A DNA stretch of 64,000 nt. It comes from Legionella adelaidensis. Lineage in GTDB: Bacteria; Pseudomonadota; Gammaproteobacteria; Legionellales; Legionellaceae. Location: contig NZ_LR134421.1 in the NCBI RefSeq assembly GCF_900637865.1, positions 1-64,000 on the forward strand, in the 5' to 3' direction. Made by a program: the position numbers and the translations under genes. Below are positions 28,983 through 37,049 of the stretch, in pieces (the first letter of the stretch is position 1; every line of letters starts with the position of its first letter). The notes under the pieces are model-generated. The model did no database searches and was not told the origin of the DNA. It worked only from the letters and a program-made list of their open reading frames with translations.

Positions 28983-29829
28983 TTACGTTATAAGAAATGT
29001 AAATAGGCTGGCCTGGGTGGAGATGATAAGCATCACGGGGTTCAAAATTTGCTTCAATACGATAAACCAATTTTGAATTTGTTTCGGCACTATAAATAAC
29101 CGGGGGAGTATATTCGGCAGTAGGTGAAATATAACTTATGTGAGCAACATATAAATGGCGGCATCCGTCACAATTAATCATGACTTTATCGTCTAAATGT
29201 ACACGAGAAAGATCGGTTTGAGGAATATAAAAAATGGCTTTAATATCCTCCGGGGCTAATAAAGAAAGAATAGGTTTTTGAGCTACAGTATATTCCCCTT
29301 TGCGATAATATATGTCAAAAACCAGGCCGCTCACGGGTGCGGTCCCTATTTTTTGGTCCTTCATCCAGCGCGCTTCAGCTAACGCTGCCGTTTTGGCCGC
29401 AATATTTGCTTGGGCAGCATCTAATTCAGCAATGCTACCTTCATGTTTGGCTTTTTCTGCCTCATAAACGGTTTTTTCAATCGCATTTTTAGTTGCAAGA
29501 ACTTGATAGCGCTGAGAATTTGATTTTGCTAACTCCAATTGGGCCTTCACTTCTTCTCGTGCTGCATAGGCTTGTTTTAAATTCTCTTCCGCAATATTTA
29601 ATTGGCTTAATTCTGGTTGTTCATCCAAGGTAAAAAGCAGCTGACCAGTTTTCACAACGTGCCCTTTTCTAACATGAAGTTTTTCCAAAAAACCGGATGC
29701 GTTGGTAGCAATATAAGTATATCTGCCTTCTATATATCCATTGGTTTTTTTATTAGGTGATTGAGAGCAGCTATTTAGCAATAACATGGCAAAAAGAGAG
29801 AAAATAAAAACCATGAGTCTTATTAGCAT
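28975..29829 (-). CDS. HlyD-type periplasmic adaptor lipoprotein
   Basis: 284 residues. A lipoprotein signal (MLIRLMVFIFSLFAMLLLNSC, lipobox LNSC) implies anchoring of the mature Cys21 to the inner or outer membrane. A lipoyl/barrel-sandwich half (FLEKLHVRKGHVVKTGQLLFTLD, in part), a coiled-coil hairpin (QAYAAREEVKAQLELAKSNSQ, EKAKHEGSIAELDAAQANIAAK) and a second half with PVSGLVFDIYYRKGEYV follow. This is the YbhG/EmrA-like adaptor that links an ABC exporter to an outer-membrane channel such as TolC. It is the first gene of the exporter operon; the substrate is unknown. Confidence 0.88.
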   Translation of the reverse strand: MLIRLMVFIFSLFAMLLLNSCSQSPNKKTNGYIEGRYTYIATNASGFLEKLHVRKGHVVKTGQLLFTLDEQPELSQLNIAEENLKQAYAAREEVKAQLELAKSNSQRYQVLATKNAIEKTVYEAEKAKHEGSIAELDAAQANIAAKTAALAEARWMKDQKIGTAPVSGLVFDIYYRKGEYTVAQKPILSLLAPEDIKAIFYIPQTDLSRVHLDDKVMINCDGCRHLYVAHISYISPTAEYTPPVIYSAETNSKLVYRIEANFEPRDAYHLHPGQPIYISYNVND

Positions 29830-29903
29830 TTATTGTAGAACTCCTTTATAAAATCTGATTGGTGCTGCAACCGTTTTTCATTCCAATGAACAGTATTCGT
29901 TTT

Positions 29904-29931
29904 GTTGGCCCAGGATCGAAGCCTGGTTAAC
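29904..29931. terminator. Hairpin between map and the exporter operon
   Basis: GTTGGCCCAGG-ATCGAAG-CCTGGTTAAC folds into an imperfect stem with a CCAGG/CCTGG core. It lies between the map stop and the adaptor gene start, both on the minus strand, and probably separates the two transcripts. REP-like in composition; no T-run. Confidence 0.4.
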
Positions 29932-29952
29932 AAGCAACCAGACTACAACTTC

Positions 29953-30765
29953 TTAAATGTTATAACTTTCACTCGTTTTTAATGATTCGAAAATAGCTTT
30001 CTCTTCGTCTCTAATGGTTAAAACTTCAAACCCGGTATTTGTAACTAGAATTGTATGCTCCCATTGGGCAGATAGCATACGATCTTTAGTAATAGCAATG
30101 TCCCAACCATCTTTGCGAATATGTTTTATATCGGGTTTTCCTTGGTTAATCATAGGTTCAATCGTGAAAGTCATGCCTTCTTTTAATACCGCTCCCGTCT
30201 CGGGCTTCCCAAAGTGCATAACCTGGGGGTCCTCATGCATTTGAGTTCCTATACCGTGTCCGCAGTATTCGCGAACCACTGAGTAATGGTTTTTTTCCGC
30301 ATGTTGCTGGATGGCATGGCCAATATCCCCCAAGGTGGCATTCGGTTTTACTGCCAAAATTCCTTTATACAAGCATTCTCTCGTCACATCGACTAAACGG
30401 CGGGCATGCGCAGGTACATTTCCTACACAAAACATTTTGCTGCTATCCCCATAATATCCTTCACTAATCACGGTTACATCCACATTAATAATATCTCCAT
30501 CCTTTAAAAATTGCTTCTCAGAAGGCATGCCGTGACAAATTACGTGATTTAAAGAGGTATTGACAGAATAAGGATAACCATACTGGCCTTTGCTGCCTGG
30601 AATGGCTTTGAGAGTATTTACTATGTAATCTTCGCAAAAGGCATCAATTTCCATAGTAGTAATTCCCGGTTTTATTATCTCACTTACTGCTTCTAATACC
30701 TTAGCCGTCAGCTGACCTGCTTTTCGCATTTTTTCAATTTGCTCGGGTGTTTTAATAGCTAACAT
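29953..30765 (-). CDS. map: Methionine aminopeptidase, type I
   Basis: Removes the N-terminal methionine from nascent proteins; binuclear metal enzyme. 270 residues from ATG 30765, preferred over a TTG at 30783 because GAAAGG lies 5-6 bases upstream and the family begins at IKTPEQIEKMRKAG. The metal ligands sit in GDIINVDVTVISEGYYGDSSKMF (two Asp), CGHGIG (His), FTIEPM (Glu) and the late QWEHTILVT (Glu). The YCGHGIGTQMHEDPQV block is textbook. Monocistronic, behind the hybrid-kinase response regulator gene. Confidence 0.96.
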   Translation of the reverse strand: MLAIKTPEQIEKMRKAGQLTAKVLEAVSEIIKPGITTMEIDAFCEDYIVNTLKAIPGSKGQYGYPYSVNTSLNHVICHGMPSEKQFLKDGDIINVDVTVISEGYYGDSSKMFCVGNVPAHARRLVDVTRECLYKGILAVKPNATLGDIGHAIQQHAEKNHYSVVREYCGHGIGTQMHEDPQVMHFGKPETGAVLKEGMTFTIEPMINQGKPDIKHIRKDGWDIAITKDRMLSAQWEHTILVTNTGFEVLTIRDEEKAIFESLKTSESYNI

Positions 30766-30819
30766 AGGTACCTTTCTTTTCAAATAAAACGAGTATTTTA
30801 ACGTAATGTCATGGATTTG

Positions 30820-31251
30820 CTAGTTAGAACGTGTGATAAGAGTTAAAACATTTTTGCAAGTGTGAATAAATTCCTGAAATTGAGTATCTTTCACAAAATA
30901 ACCATCCACTTTATATGCTTCAATGGCACACTTATCTTTTTCATTATTTGAAGTAGTTAGGACAAAAATACTCACCCCTGTGAGTTGAGTTTGCTTCCGA
31001 AGCGCTTTCAGAAATTCTAGGCCATTCATTTTAGGCATCATTAAATCCAAAACGATAATTTTCGGAGGAATTATAGGTTGATTATTTCTCTTAGCTGTTA
31101 ATTTAGTTAGCGCCTCTACTCCATCGTGTGCCGTTTGAAATTGAATAGGGAGATTTAGCTTGAAAAGCTCCCTTTCTACATGCATTACGTCAATTTCATC
31201 ATCATCAACAACTAATATCTCAATAGGTGGTCTACTCTTTGGCATATTCAT
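30820..31251 (-). CDS. Single-domain response regulator (Rcp1-like)
   Basis: 143 residues, receiver domain only: acidic triad VVDDDEID, phospho-acceptor D69 in IVLDLMMPKMNG, switch Thr99/100 and Lys121 (YFVKDT). The extended KIIVLDLMMPKMNGLEFLKALRKQ series and insertion after beta2 resemble Rcp1-type regulators that dock on phytochrome-like kinases. It overlaps the hybrid-kinase gene by 20 bases, so it is the downstream partner. Its own start is ambiguous: ATG 31251 is two bases from GAGGG, while a second ATG at 31245 is eight bases away. No output domain is fused. Confidence 0.9.
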   Translation of the reverse strand: MNMPKSRPPIEILVVDDDEIDVMHVERELFKLNLPIQFQTAHDGVEALTKLTAKRNNQPIIPPKIIVLDLMMPKMNGLEFLKALRKQTQLTGVSIFVLTTSNNEKDKCAIEAYKVDGYFVKDTQFQEFIHTCKNVLTLITRSN

Positions 31252-33655
31252 TACCCTCGCAAAGAGGCAAAGTAAACTGGAATTTTGCTCCTTTATTCAA
31301 GGCCGATTTTACATTAATCTGCCCGCCCTTCGCTTCTACTATTTTTTTTGCAATACTTAAGCCTACCCCACAGCTTTCTAAAATGTCACGTGATTGTAAA
31401 CGTTGATACAATTCAAAAATTTTCTTATGGTATTTCGGATCAATTCCAGGACCATCATCAGCGACATAAAATGTATATTTATCTTTTTCTTTTTTTGCTC
31501 CTACCTGAATGTGCCCAGAGGTTTTCTGATGATGTTTAATGCTATTACTGATTAAAATAGATAATACTTCGCGCAGAGGTACGACTGGTGCACTTATCTT
31601 TTCTTTTGGCGTTTTTAAATCGATTTGAAAGTTATTCGCCCCCTCCATATTTTTGGTAATTTTTTTTACTAAATCCGGCAAATCTACCATTTGGCATTTG
31701 TAATCAATATTGGTAGCTTGCGTATATTTAGATAAGCCGTCTAATAGATTAGACATACGATGCGCTCGTTTACGTAAAGTACTTAAATATTTTTTTGATT
31801 GCTCGGATAAATTATTGCCAATATCTTCTTCTATCCAACAAATTAAATGATCCATGGCAGGTAATGGTGACTTTAGATCATGGGAAGCTAAATATACAAA
31901 GCGCTCTAATTCATCCTCAGCATGCTTTACTAACAACAAATTAGCTACTCTTGCTTTAAACTCTCTTGGAGAAAAGGGCTTTACCATATAATCTTGGGCC
32001 CCTTCGCGAAGCATACGTACACATAAATCATCATTTGCTTTTGCAGTTAATATAATTATAGGTGTGGTTAACATCGATACATGTTTACGTATCGCATGGA
32101 CCATTTGCTCGCCGTCCATTTTCGGCATCATCACGTCGCTAACAATTAAGGAAGGATGCAATCTGAGCGCTTTTTCCAAACCATCTTCCCCATTAAATGC
32201 TCGCTCTACTCTATAGTCGTTTTGCAGTATTTCCATTAAGAATGTATTCATTGCCATATTATCTTCCACAATAAGGATTAATGGCTTTTCTTCTCCTGCT
32301 TTGATGCTTGGTTTTAATAAAGGAATTTCAGGAGTTTGACCTAAAGCAATACTTATATCTTCCGGGCTTATAGGAGAGATATACTGATTCTTAATAACTT
32401 TGGATTTTCTCGATTTTAAGGGCAAAATTACCATAAATTTTGCTCCTCCTAATTCAGAATCTTCTACTTTGATTTTTCCTTTATGTAATCTGATAAAATC
32501 TTTGACAATGGAAAGTCCTAACCCTGTTCCACCATGTTGGCGCGTATTGGATTGTTCAATTTGAAAAAATCGTTCAAAGATTGCCGATTGTAAAGAACGA
32601 GGAATACCAGGCCCACTGTCTTCTATACATAAACATACGTGCTTGCTTTTGTATAAAATAATGCGAATTTGACCTTTTTCAGGTGTAAATTTAATCGCAT
32701 TGGATAATAAATTGATAAGAACGCGTTGGATTTTTTCTCCATCTGCTTCAATTTGTAATTCAGAAGGTAATATACATTCACAATGAATGCTCTTTTTTTC
32801 TAAAACGCTTGCGAATAAAGCTACTGTGTGTTTTAAAAGCTGAACTATATCAATCTGGTTATAAACAATTGCCATTTGTCCTGCGTCTAATTTAGCAACA
32901 TCTAATAAATCATTAACGTGTTTTTGTAATATTTTGGCATTTTCTCTAATTAACTGAATTTTATTTTTACACGTGGTCGGTAACATTTTGTCGTGTAACA
33001 AGTTTTCCAATGGACCGAGAATTAACATGAGCGGAGTACGTAACTCATGGCTAACATTAGCAAAAAATCTTGTTTTTATCTCATTTTGCGTAGCTAAATT
33101 ACGGTTTGCTACTTTAAGCCGCTTATTTATACTTTGAATTTCCTGGGCGCGTTCGTAAATCTCAACTTCCATCTCGCCTGCGCGGGTACGCAATTCTTTC
33201 ATTATTTTTAATTGGTTTGTACCGGATTTTTTTAGTTGGACATAAGAGGTGACATCTTCAACTCTATGAATAATGTATTTAACGTTATTATCCCCATCCA
33301 AAACTGGGCTGTTAACAGGGCTCCAATACCGCACTTCAAATGCCCCCCCTTCTTCTTGTGGCCTACGAATGTCATATTTTTGAATAGCCATGGTATCTAT
33401 TTTTTTTGTTTTTAATACTGTATTTAATGAATGACGTAGATTACTGACGCCTGTCGCTTGCGGATCGTCTGGGTTATCGGGAAACACTTCAAATATATTT
33501 TTTCCTATTATCTTATTTCTCGTAACCATAGTAGCTTGCAGATAACTTTCACTGACTGCAATAATACGGAGTTCCCTATCTAAAATAAGATATAACCCAG
33601 GAATGGATTCGAAAATTGACTGGTAGTCAATTTTTTCAATGTGCTGTCCGCTCAC
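31232..33655 (-). CDS. Hybrid sensor kinase with two kinase modules flanking a receiver
   Basis: 807 residues from GTG 33655, chosen over TTG 33697 because AAAAGG lies 8 bases upstream. Order: PAS (about 10-140, IDYQSIFESIPGLYLILD start), short coiled coil, HisKA 1 with H203 (NVSHELRTP), HATPase 1 (LLSNAIKFTP, DSGPGIP, GTGLGLSIV), receiver with D507 (VSDVMMPKMDG) and Lys559 (MVKPF), then HisKA 2 with H592 (LASHDLKSP) and HATPase 2 (LISNSIKHH, DDGPGID, GVGLSIAKKI). There are no membrane segments, so it acts in the cytosol. Both histidine boxes and both ATP lids look complete. The overlapping Rcp1-like regulator is the likely final acceptor. Signal unknown. Confidence 0.88.
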   Translation of the reverse strand: MSGQHIEKIDYQSIFESIPGLYLILDRELRIIAVSESYLQATMVTRNKIIGKNIFEVFPDNPDDPQATGVSNLRHSLNTVLKTKKIDTMAIQKYDIRRPQEEGGAFEVRYWSPVNSPVLDGDNNVKYIIHRVEDVTSYVQLKKSGTNQLKIMKELRTRAGEMEVEIYERAQEIQSINKRLKVANRNLATQNEIKTRFFANVSHELRTPLMLILGPLENLLHDKMLPTTCKNKIQLIRENAKILQKHVNDLLDVAKLDAGQMAIVYNQIDIVQLLKHTVALFASVLEKKSIHCECILPSELQIEADGEKIQRVLINLLSNAIKFTPEKGQIRIILYKSKHVCLCIEDSGPGIPRSLQSAIFERFFQIEQSNTRQHGGTGLGLSIVKDFIRLHKGKIKVEDSELGGAKFMVILPLKSRKSKVIKNQYISPISPEDISIALGQTPEIPLLKPSIKAGEEKPLILIVEDNMAMNTFLMEILQNDYRVERAFNGEDGLEKALRLHPSLIVSDVMMPKMDGEQMVHAIRKHVSMLTTPIIILTAKANDDLCVRMLREGAQDYMVKPFSPREFKARVANLLLVKHAEDELERFVYLASHDLKSPLPAMDHLICWIEEDIGNNLSEQSKKYLSTLRKRAHRMSNLLDGLSKYTQATNIDYKCQMVDLPDLVKKITKNMEGANNFQIDLKTPKEKISAPVVPLREVLSILISNSIKHHQKTSGHIQVGAKKEKDKYTFYVADDGPGIDPKYHKKIFELYQRLQSRDILESCGVGLSIAKKIVEAKGGQINVKSALNKGAKFQFTLPLCEGNEYAKE

Positions 33656-33745
33656 TATTGTTACCTTTTTAGTTCCCTTACTGTAAGTATAATTCAATTA
33701 TTTGTACTATAATTGATCGCAGGCAGCTAGTAGCAGGATATACAT

Positions 33746-34000
33746 ATGTCTAGTCATAAACAGATTGAAAGCTTATTAAAGCAAAACGAGAAAAATCAGA
33801 GGAATCAAGAGGAGTCCATAGAAATAATTAAACGAAAAACCGGGGTGGTTAAACGCACGGATAATCCTATTGATACCTCTATTGAAGTTGAAGAAGCTAC
33901 AAAAATTAATTATGACCCTATTGATACTCCTGATGAGTTAGATGAAAAATTAAAGCAAGAGAGGGTTGAAAATGAAGGCTTAGGCCCTAAAGTACGGTAA
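33746..34000 (+). CDS. Small hydrophilic protein of unknown function
   Basis: 84 residues, charged and probably disordered, with no signal peptide. Two imperfect copies of an acidic block are visible: DNPIDTSIEVEEATK (about 37-51) and YDPIDTPDELDEKLK (about 55-69). The role is unknown. GCAGGA lies 7 bases before the ATG. Its stop (TAA, 33998-34000) is inside a perfect inverted repeat shared with the convergent small ORF. Confidence 0.55.
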   Translation: MSSHKQIESLLKQNEKNQRNQEESIEIIKRKTGVVKRTDNPIDTSIEVEEATKINYDPIDTPDELDEKLKQERVENEGLGPKVR

Positions 34001-34021
34001 GAAAGGGTTATACCCTTTCTT
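33999..34021. terminator. Perfect 10-bp inverted repeat, convergent genes
   Basis: AAGAAAGGGT-TAT-ACCCTTTCTT, symmetrical about a 3-base loop. It covers or touches the stop codons of both convergent ORFs, 33746-34000 and 34008-34136. The A/T-rich flanks suit a bidirectional terminator. Confidence 0.5.
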
Positions 34022-34136
34022 GAGAAATACGACTATCTGTTGCAAACGTAGCGATAGCCTCTAAGACTCCTGCACCTATACGATAGAAAAATCGAGAAAA
34101 TTTAGACTGAAAAAATCCTTTTTTTGCATTATCCAT
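34008..34136 (-). CDS. Small ORF, 42 residues
   Basis: ATG 34136 with AAGGA nine bases upstream, TAA at 34008-34010. MDNAKKGFFQSKFSRFFYRIGAGVLEAIATFATDS... has an amphipathic or weakly hydrophobic centre (IGAGVLEAIATFA) after a basic, aromatic N-terminus. It is unrecognised. A membrane-associating peptide is possible from composition only. Convergent with 33746-34000. Confidence 0.45.
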   Translation of the reverse strand: MDNAKKGFFQSKFSRFFYRIGAGVLEAIATFATDSRISQERV

Positions 34137-34199
34137 AATAGCAATTCCTTATGCTGTATACTCAAAATTATTGTTGCATACCCTGTTAAATTAGTAAAG

Positions 34200-34243
34200 A
34201 TATCTGTCTAAATTGATTTTGGGTGAACAAGGTGGACAGATAT
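34200..34243 (+). promoter_or_regulatory. Inverted half-sites, possible resolvase binding region
   Basis: ATATCTGTC (34200-34208) and its exact complement GACAGATAT (34235-34243) are 26 bases apart in the gap before the serine-recombinase gene. Resolvases of this family act at inverted TGTC-type half-sites near their genes. That parallel is the only evidence. Confidence 0.3.
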
Positions 34244-34299
34244 TGGTGATAGGTGGCTTAAGTCAAAGCTATAATGTTAGGCTTTGCTGCATCTCGCAG

Positions 34300-34319
34300 T
34301 ATAGGGGTATGGGGAGTAA
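34300..34319 (+). repeat. Left imperfect inverted repeat of recombinase cassette
   Basis: TATAGGGGTATGGGGAGTAA. Its partner at 35712-35731, read on the minus strand, is TATACGGGGCTTGGGAGTAA: 16 of 20 positions match. The two enclose the recombinase and phosphotransferase genes. A metal-sensor-type operator is an alternative for this G-rich motif. Confidence 0.4.
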
Positions 34320-34336
34320 CATTTTAGGGTCTTGCT

Positions 34337-34909
34337 ATGAAAATTGGATATGCTCGAGTTTCGACCACTGAACAAAATTTAGAATTGCAATTAGCAGCAC
34401 TGAAAGAAGCTGGATGCAGTCGTATTTTTCAAGAAAAAATTTCAGGAGCAAAAAAAGATCGTCCTGAATTAGAGCGCTTACTGGATCAACTTCGCCCTAA
34501 TGACGTAGTGGTTGTTTGGAAATTGGATAGGTTAGCTCGCTCTACTCATCATTTATTGGAATTTGTAGAACGAATAAGGATAGTCGAAGCTTCCTTTTTC
34601 TCCCTTTCTGAGCCATGGGCAGATACAACGTCTCATGCAGGTAAAATGATCATGACCGTATTTGCAGGTATTGCTGAATTTGAGCGTGATTTAATTCGTG
34701 AGCGCACTTCTGCAGGACGTATAGCGGCTAAACAACGCGGAATTCGATTTGGTCGTCCTAAAAAAATGAATGAGGAACAAAAATTGTTAGCCAAGCGCTT
34801 ACTGGAGGAAGATAAGACGGTAAGTGAAGTTGCTAAAACATTTAATGTTCATAAAGCCACAATCTATCGTTTATTAGATAAAGAGCATGCCTATAATGAA
34901 TCATTCTAA
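34337..34909 (+). CDS. Small serine recombinase (resolvase/invertase)
   Basis: 190-residue serine recombinase. The catalytic domain starts MKIGYARVST with the nucleophile Ser9, then has KISGAKKDRPEL, VVVWKLDRLARS and the EFERDLIRERT segment of the long E helix. The C-terminus is a helix-turn-helix (TVSEVAKTFNVHKATIYRLL). It cuts and rejoins DNA at short sites through a 5'-phosphoseryl link. AGGG lies 7 bases before the ATG. Its end overlaps the phosphotransferase gene by 23 bases. No transposase accompanies it. The family includes Tn3 resolvases and phage/inversion enzymes. Confidence 0.93.
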   Translation: MKIGYARVSTTEQNLELQLAALKEAGCSRIFQEKISGAKKDRPELERLLDQLRPNDVVVVWKLDRLARSTHHLLEFVERIRIVEASFFSLSEPWADTTSHAGKMIMTVFAGIAEFERDLIRERTSAGRIAAKQRGIRFGRPKKMNEEQKLLAKRLLEEDKTVSEVAKTFNVHKATIYRLLDKEHAYNESF

Positions 34910-35684
34910 CAACCTGTCAGGAGGACGCGAGAATCAAATTATAAAAATTGGAAATACGGTTCATCGGCCAACAGGAAAATGGACGAAACAAATACATAAA
35001 CTACTTCTGCATTTACGTCATACGGGCTTTTACTCTGTCCCAGAGCCTTTAGGGTTTGATGATCAGGGTAGAGAAATAGTCAGTTTTATAGAAGGAGATG
35101 TCAGTAATTACCCTTTGAGCCCTAATGCATCATCAATTAAAGCGTTACTTTCAGCGGCTTTATTACTACGTAACTTCCATGATACAACACAAAGTTTTTT
35201 GGACAAGATCATCATTGAAAACAATAACTGGCAACTTCCTGCTCGCCAACCTTATGAGGTTATCTGTCATGGCGATTACGCGCCCTATAATATTGTGTTA
35301 AATGGAGTAGTAGCTGTTGGGATTATTGATTTTGATACATGTCATCCAGGTCCTCGGGTATGGGATATTGCTTATGCTTTATATCGATGGTGTCCATTTA
35401 CAAATCCCAACAATCAGGATGGATTTGGCTCTATTGAAGAACAAATTAAAAGAGCTCGTTTATTTTGTCGCTCTTATGGTTTAGCTAATGAAAAAAGACT
35501 GGAATTGGCAGAATTAATGGTTGAGCGATTACAGGTGTTAGTTGACTTTATGTTTTCTCAAGCGAGTTTAGGCGATGAGACTTGTAAACTAAATATTAAA
35601 GAAGGACATCATTTACTTTATTTAGATGATATTAAATATATTAAAAACAATTTGATTGCATTGGTATCTGGAATTACTGATTAA
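34887..35684 (+). CDS. APH-fold phosphotransferase
   Basis: 265 residues with an aminoglycoside-phosphotransferase/choline-kinase fold. The catalytic HGD is in CHGDYAPYNI and the metal-binding IDFDT follows 17 residues on; SVPEPLGFDDQGREIVSFIEG (in part) is the N-lobe. No N-terminal P-loop-like GG is obvious, as in many such kinases. Its substrate is not clear: drug phosphorylation is possible but cannot be inferred from the fold. An inner ATG (Met4) may be the true start. It overlaps the recombinase gene and is probably part of the same transferred cassette. Confidence 0.85.
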   Translation: MPIMNHSNNLSGGRENQIIKIGNTVHRPTGKWTKQIHKLLLHLRHTGFYSVPEPLGFDDQGREIVSFIEGDVSNYPLSPNASSIKALLSAALLLRNFHDTTQSFLDKIIIENNNWQLPARQPYEVICHGDYAPYNIVLNGVVAVGIIDFDTCHPGPRVWDIAYALYRWCPFTNPNNQDGFGSIEEQIKRARLFCRSYGLANEKRLELAELMVERLQVLVDFMFSQASLGDETCKLNIKEGHHLLYLDDIKYIKNNLIALVSGITD

Positions 35685-35711
35685 TAGTCCTTAAGTCGGA
35701 TGGCCGTTCCA

Positions 35712-35731
35712 TTACTCCCAAGCCCCGTATA
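35712..35731 (-). repeat. Right imperfect inverted repeat of recombinase cassette
   Basis: Partner of 34300-34319 (16/20 match when read on the minus strand). It sits 28 bases past the phosphotransferase stop, in front of the BrkB-family gene. Confidence 0.4.
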
Positions 35732-35758
35732 TTATTTGATAAAAAGGAAATTATCGTT

Positions 35759-36637
35759 ATGAAATTTATTTGGAATCTCACATTTTTTAAAAAAATTTTA
35801 ACTTGCTGGAGTGAGGATAAAGCGCCTACTCTTTCAGCAGCCCTAGCCTATTATACTATTTTCTCATTATGTCCCCTTATTATTATTTGTATTGCAATTG
35901 GAGGATTTTTTTTAGAAGAAGAGATGGTACAAGGGAAGGTGCTTAATCAAATTGCTTCCCTCATTGGAATGAGCGCAGCTCAACAAATTAAAACCATGAT
36001 TGGTCTGGTGAATCAAACCCCTACAGATGGGTTTAATTTTATTTTCGGTATTGTGGTATTAATCTTTGGCGCCTCAGGTTTTTTTGGGCAATTACAAACT
36101 AGCATGAACGCTATTTGGCATGTGAAACCGCCAAAGGACAGAGGTATATGGAAAATTATTAAAGATCGTTTTTTATCCGTTACTTTAGTATTAGGGGTAG
36201 CCTTTTTATTATTGGTTTCACTTATATTAAGCACGGTCCTAACAACAATAAGTCAATATTTAAGTAATTTTTTTCCAGGAAGCATCTTTATCCACACAAT
36301 GCTGGATTTTATTGTTTCCATGGGCTCAATAACTGTTCTTTTTGCTTTGCTTTTTAAAGTATTACCTGATGTCGACTTGGAATGGAAAGATGTATGGATA
36401 GGTGCTTTTTTCACCGCCATATTGTTCTCAGTTGGTAAAATTTTATTAAGTTTATATCTTACGAAAGGTAATATTGGCAGTGCTTTTGGGGCTGCAGGCG
36501 CACTTATTATTATATTAGTGTGGGTTTTTTATTCGGCACAAATTTTATTTATTGGTGCAGAATTTACCAAAGTTTACACAGAATATCGAAGGAATGGGAT
36601 AAAAACTACTAAAGGCGCAAAGTCTACGCGCTATTAA
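35759..36637 (+). CDS. YihY/BrkB-family inner-membrane protein
   Basis: 292-residue polytopic protein with six or so helices. The family signature is present: TLSAALAYYTIFSLCPLIII, an FGQLQTSMNAIWHV segment and FGAAGALIIILVWVFYSAQILFIGAEF near the C-terminus (in part). The family was once called a virulence factor/ribonuclease BN, but the RNase link was wrong and its function is uncertain. AAAAAGG lies 11 bases before the ATG. It follows the recombinase cassette and is followed by a strong inverted repeat, so it is probably monocistronic. Confidence 0.9.
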   Translation: MKFIWNLTFFKKILTCWSEDKAPTLSAALAYYTIFSLCPLIIICIAIGGFFLEEEMVQGKVLNQIASLIGMSAAQQIKTMIGLVNQTPTDGFNFIFGIVVLIFGASGFFGQLQTSMNAIWHVKPPKDRGIWKIIKDRFLSVTLVLGVAFLLLVSLILSTVLTTISQYLSNFFPGSIFIHTMLDFIVSMGSITVLFALLFKVLPDVDLEWKDVWIGAFFTAILFSVGKILLSLYLTKGNIGSAFGAAGALIIILVWVFYSAQILFIGAEFTKVYTEYRRNGIKTTKGAKSTRY

Positions 36638-36665
36638 AATGAATTTCATGCCAATGTGGGATGTA

Positions 36666-36688
36666 AGTTGGTGCCTGCGGCACCAACT
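36666..36688. terminator. Perfect 10-bp hairpin, REP-like core
   Basis: AGTTGGTGCC-TGC-GGCACCAACT. It sits between the BrkB-family gene (plus) and the convergent 4-helix membrane-protein gene (minus), 28 and 6 bases from their ends, so it can serve both. The core is the same as that of the dispersed ATGTAG(G)TTGG(C/T)GC repeat. Confidence 0.55.
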
Positions 36689-36694
36689 ACATAT

Positions 36695-37048
36695 TTATAA
36701 ATAATTAAAAATAAAATACAAAAGTAAAATAAAACTCAAAACCGCAAAACTTCCGTGAACAAGGACTACGGGTTTGGGAATCTCCTGGGCGGTTAAATCT
36801 TTATAAATAAGAAAAAATCCTCCCATTGCCACGATAGCAAAAAGAATAATACTGGCCACCACTATGCCTTTGCCCATTGCAGGGACCATGAGTGCAGCTA
36901 ATATAAGAATAATTAAAGCAACAGCGGCTACACCCCCGTGGATGAATGCCACTGCTTTGGGAGTTTCTTTATTACGCAGGACTTTGGAAGCCAAAAATGC
37001 GCCGAGAAGCGCTGCAATGGCAAAGAGAATAGCTGATAAGATAAACAT
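36695..37048 (-). CDS. Small four-helix membrane protein with internal duplication
   Basis: 117 residues with four hydrophobic segments. The two halves are alike: after helix 1, KVLRNKETPKAVAFIHGGVAAVALIILIL lines up with KDLTAQEIPKPVVLVHGSFAVLSFILLLYF after helix 3 (short pieces: NKETPKAVAFIHG, AQEIPKPVVLVHG). Each unit has a PK-x-V-x3-HG motif, whose His in a membrane is unusual. GGAGT precedes the ATG. It is the last gene of the operon with the FAD-Rieske protein, the DUF2269 protein and the SDR-DoxX protein. Function unknown. Confidence 0.65.
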   Translation of the reverse strand: MFILSAILFAIAALLGAFLASKVLRNKETPKAVAFIHGGVAAVALIILILAALMVPAMGKGIVVASIILFAIVAMGGFFLIYKDLTAQEIPKPVVLVHGSFAVLSFILLLYFIFNYL

Positions 37049-37049
37049 T

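Noticed and set aside
34887-35684. Naming the APH-fold protein as an aminoglycoside-resistance enzyme
   Set aside because: HGD and IDFD motifs are shared by kinases for many substrates. Nothing in the sequence fixes a drug as the substrate.
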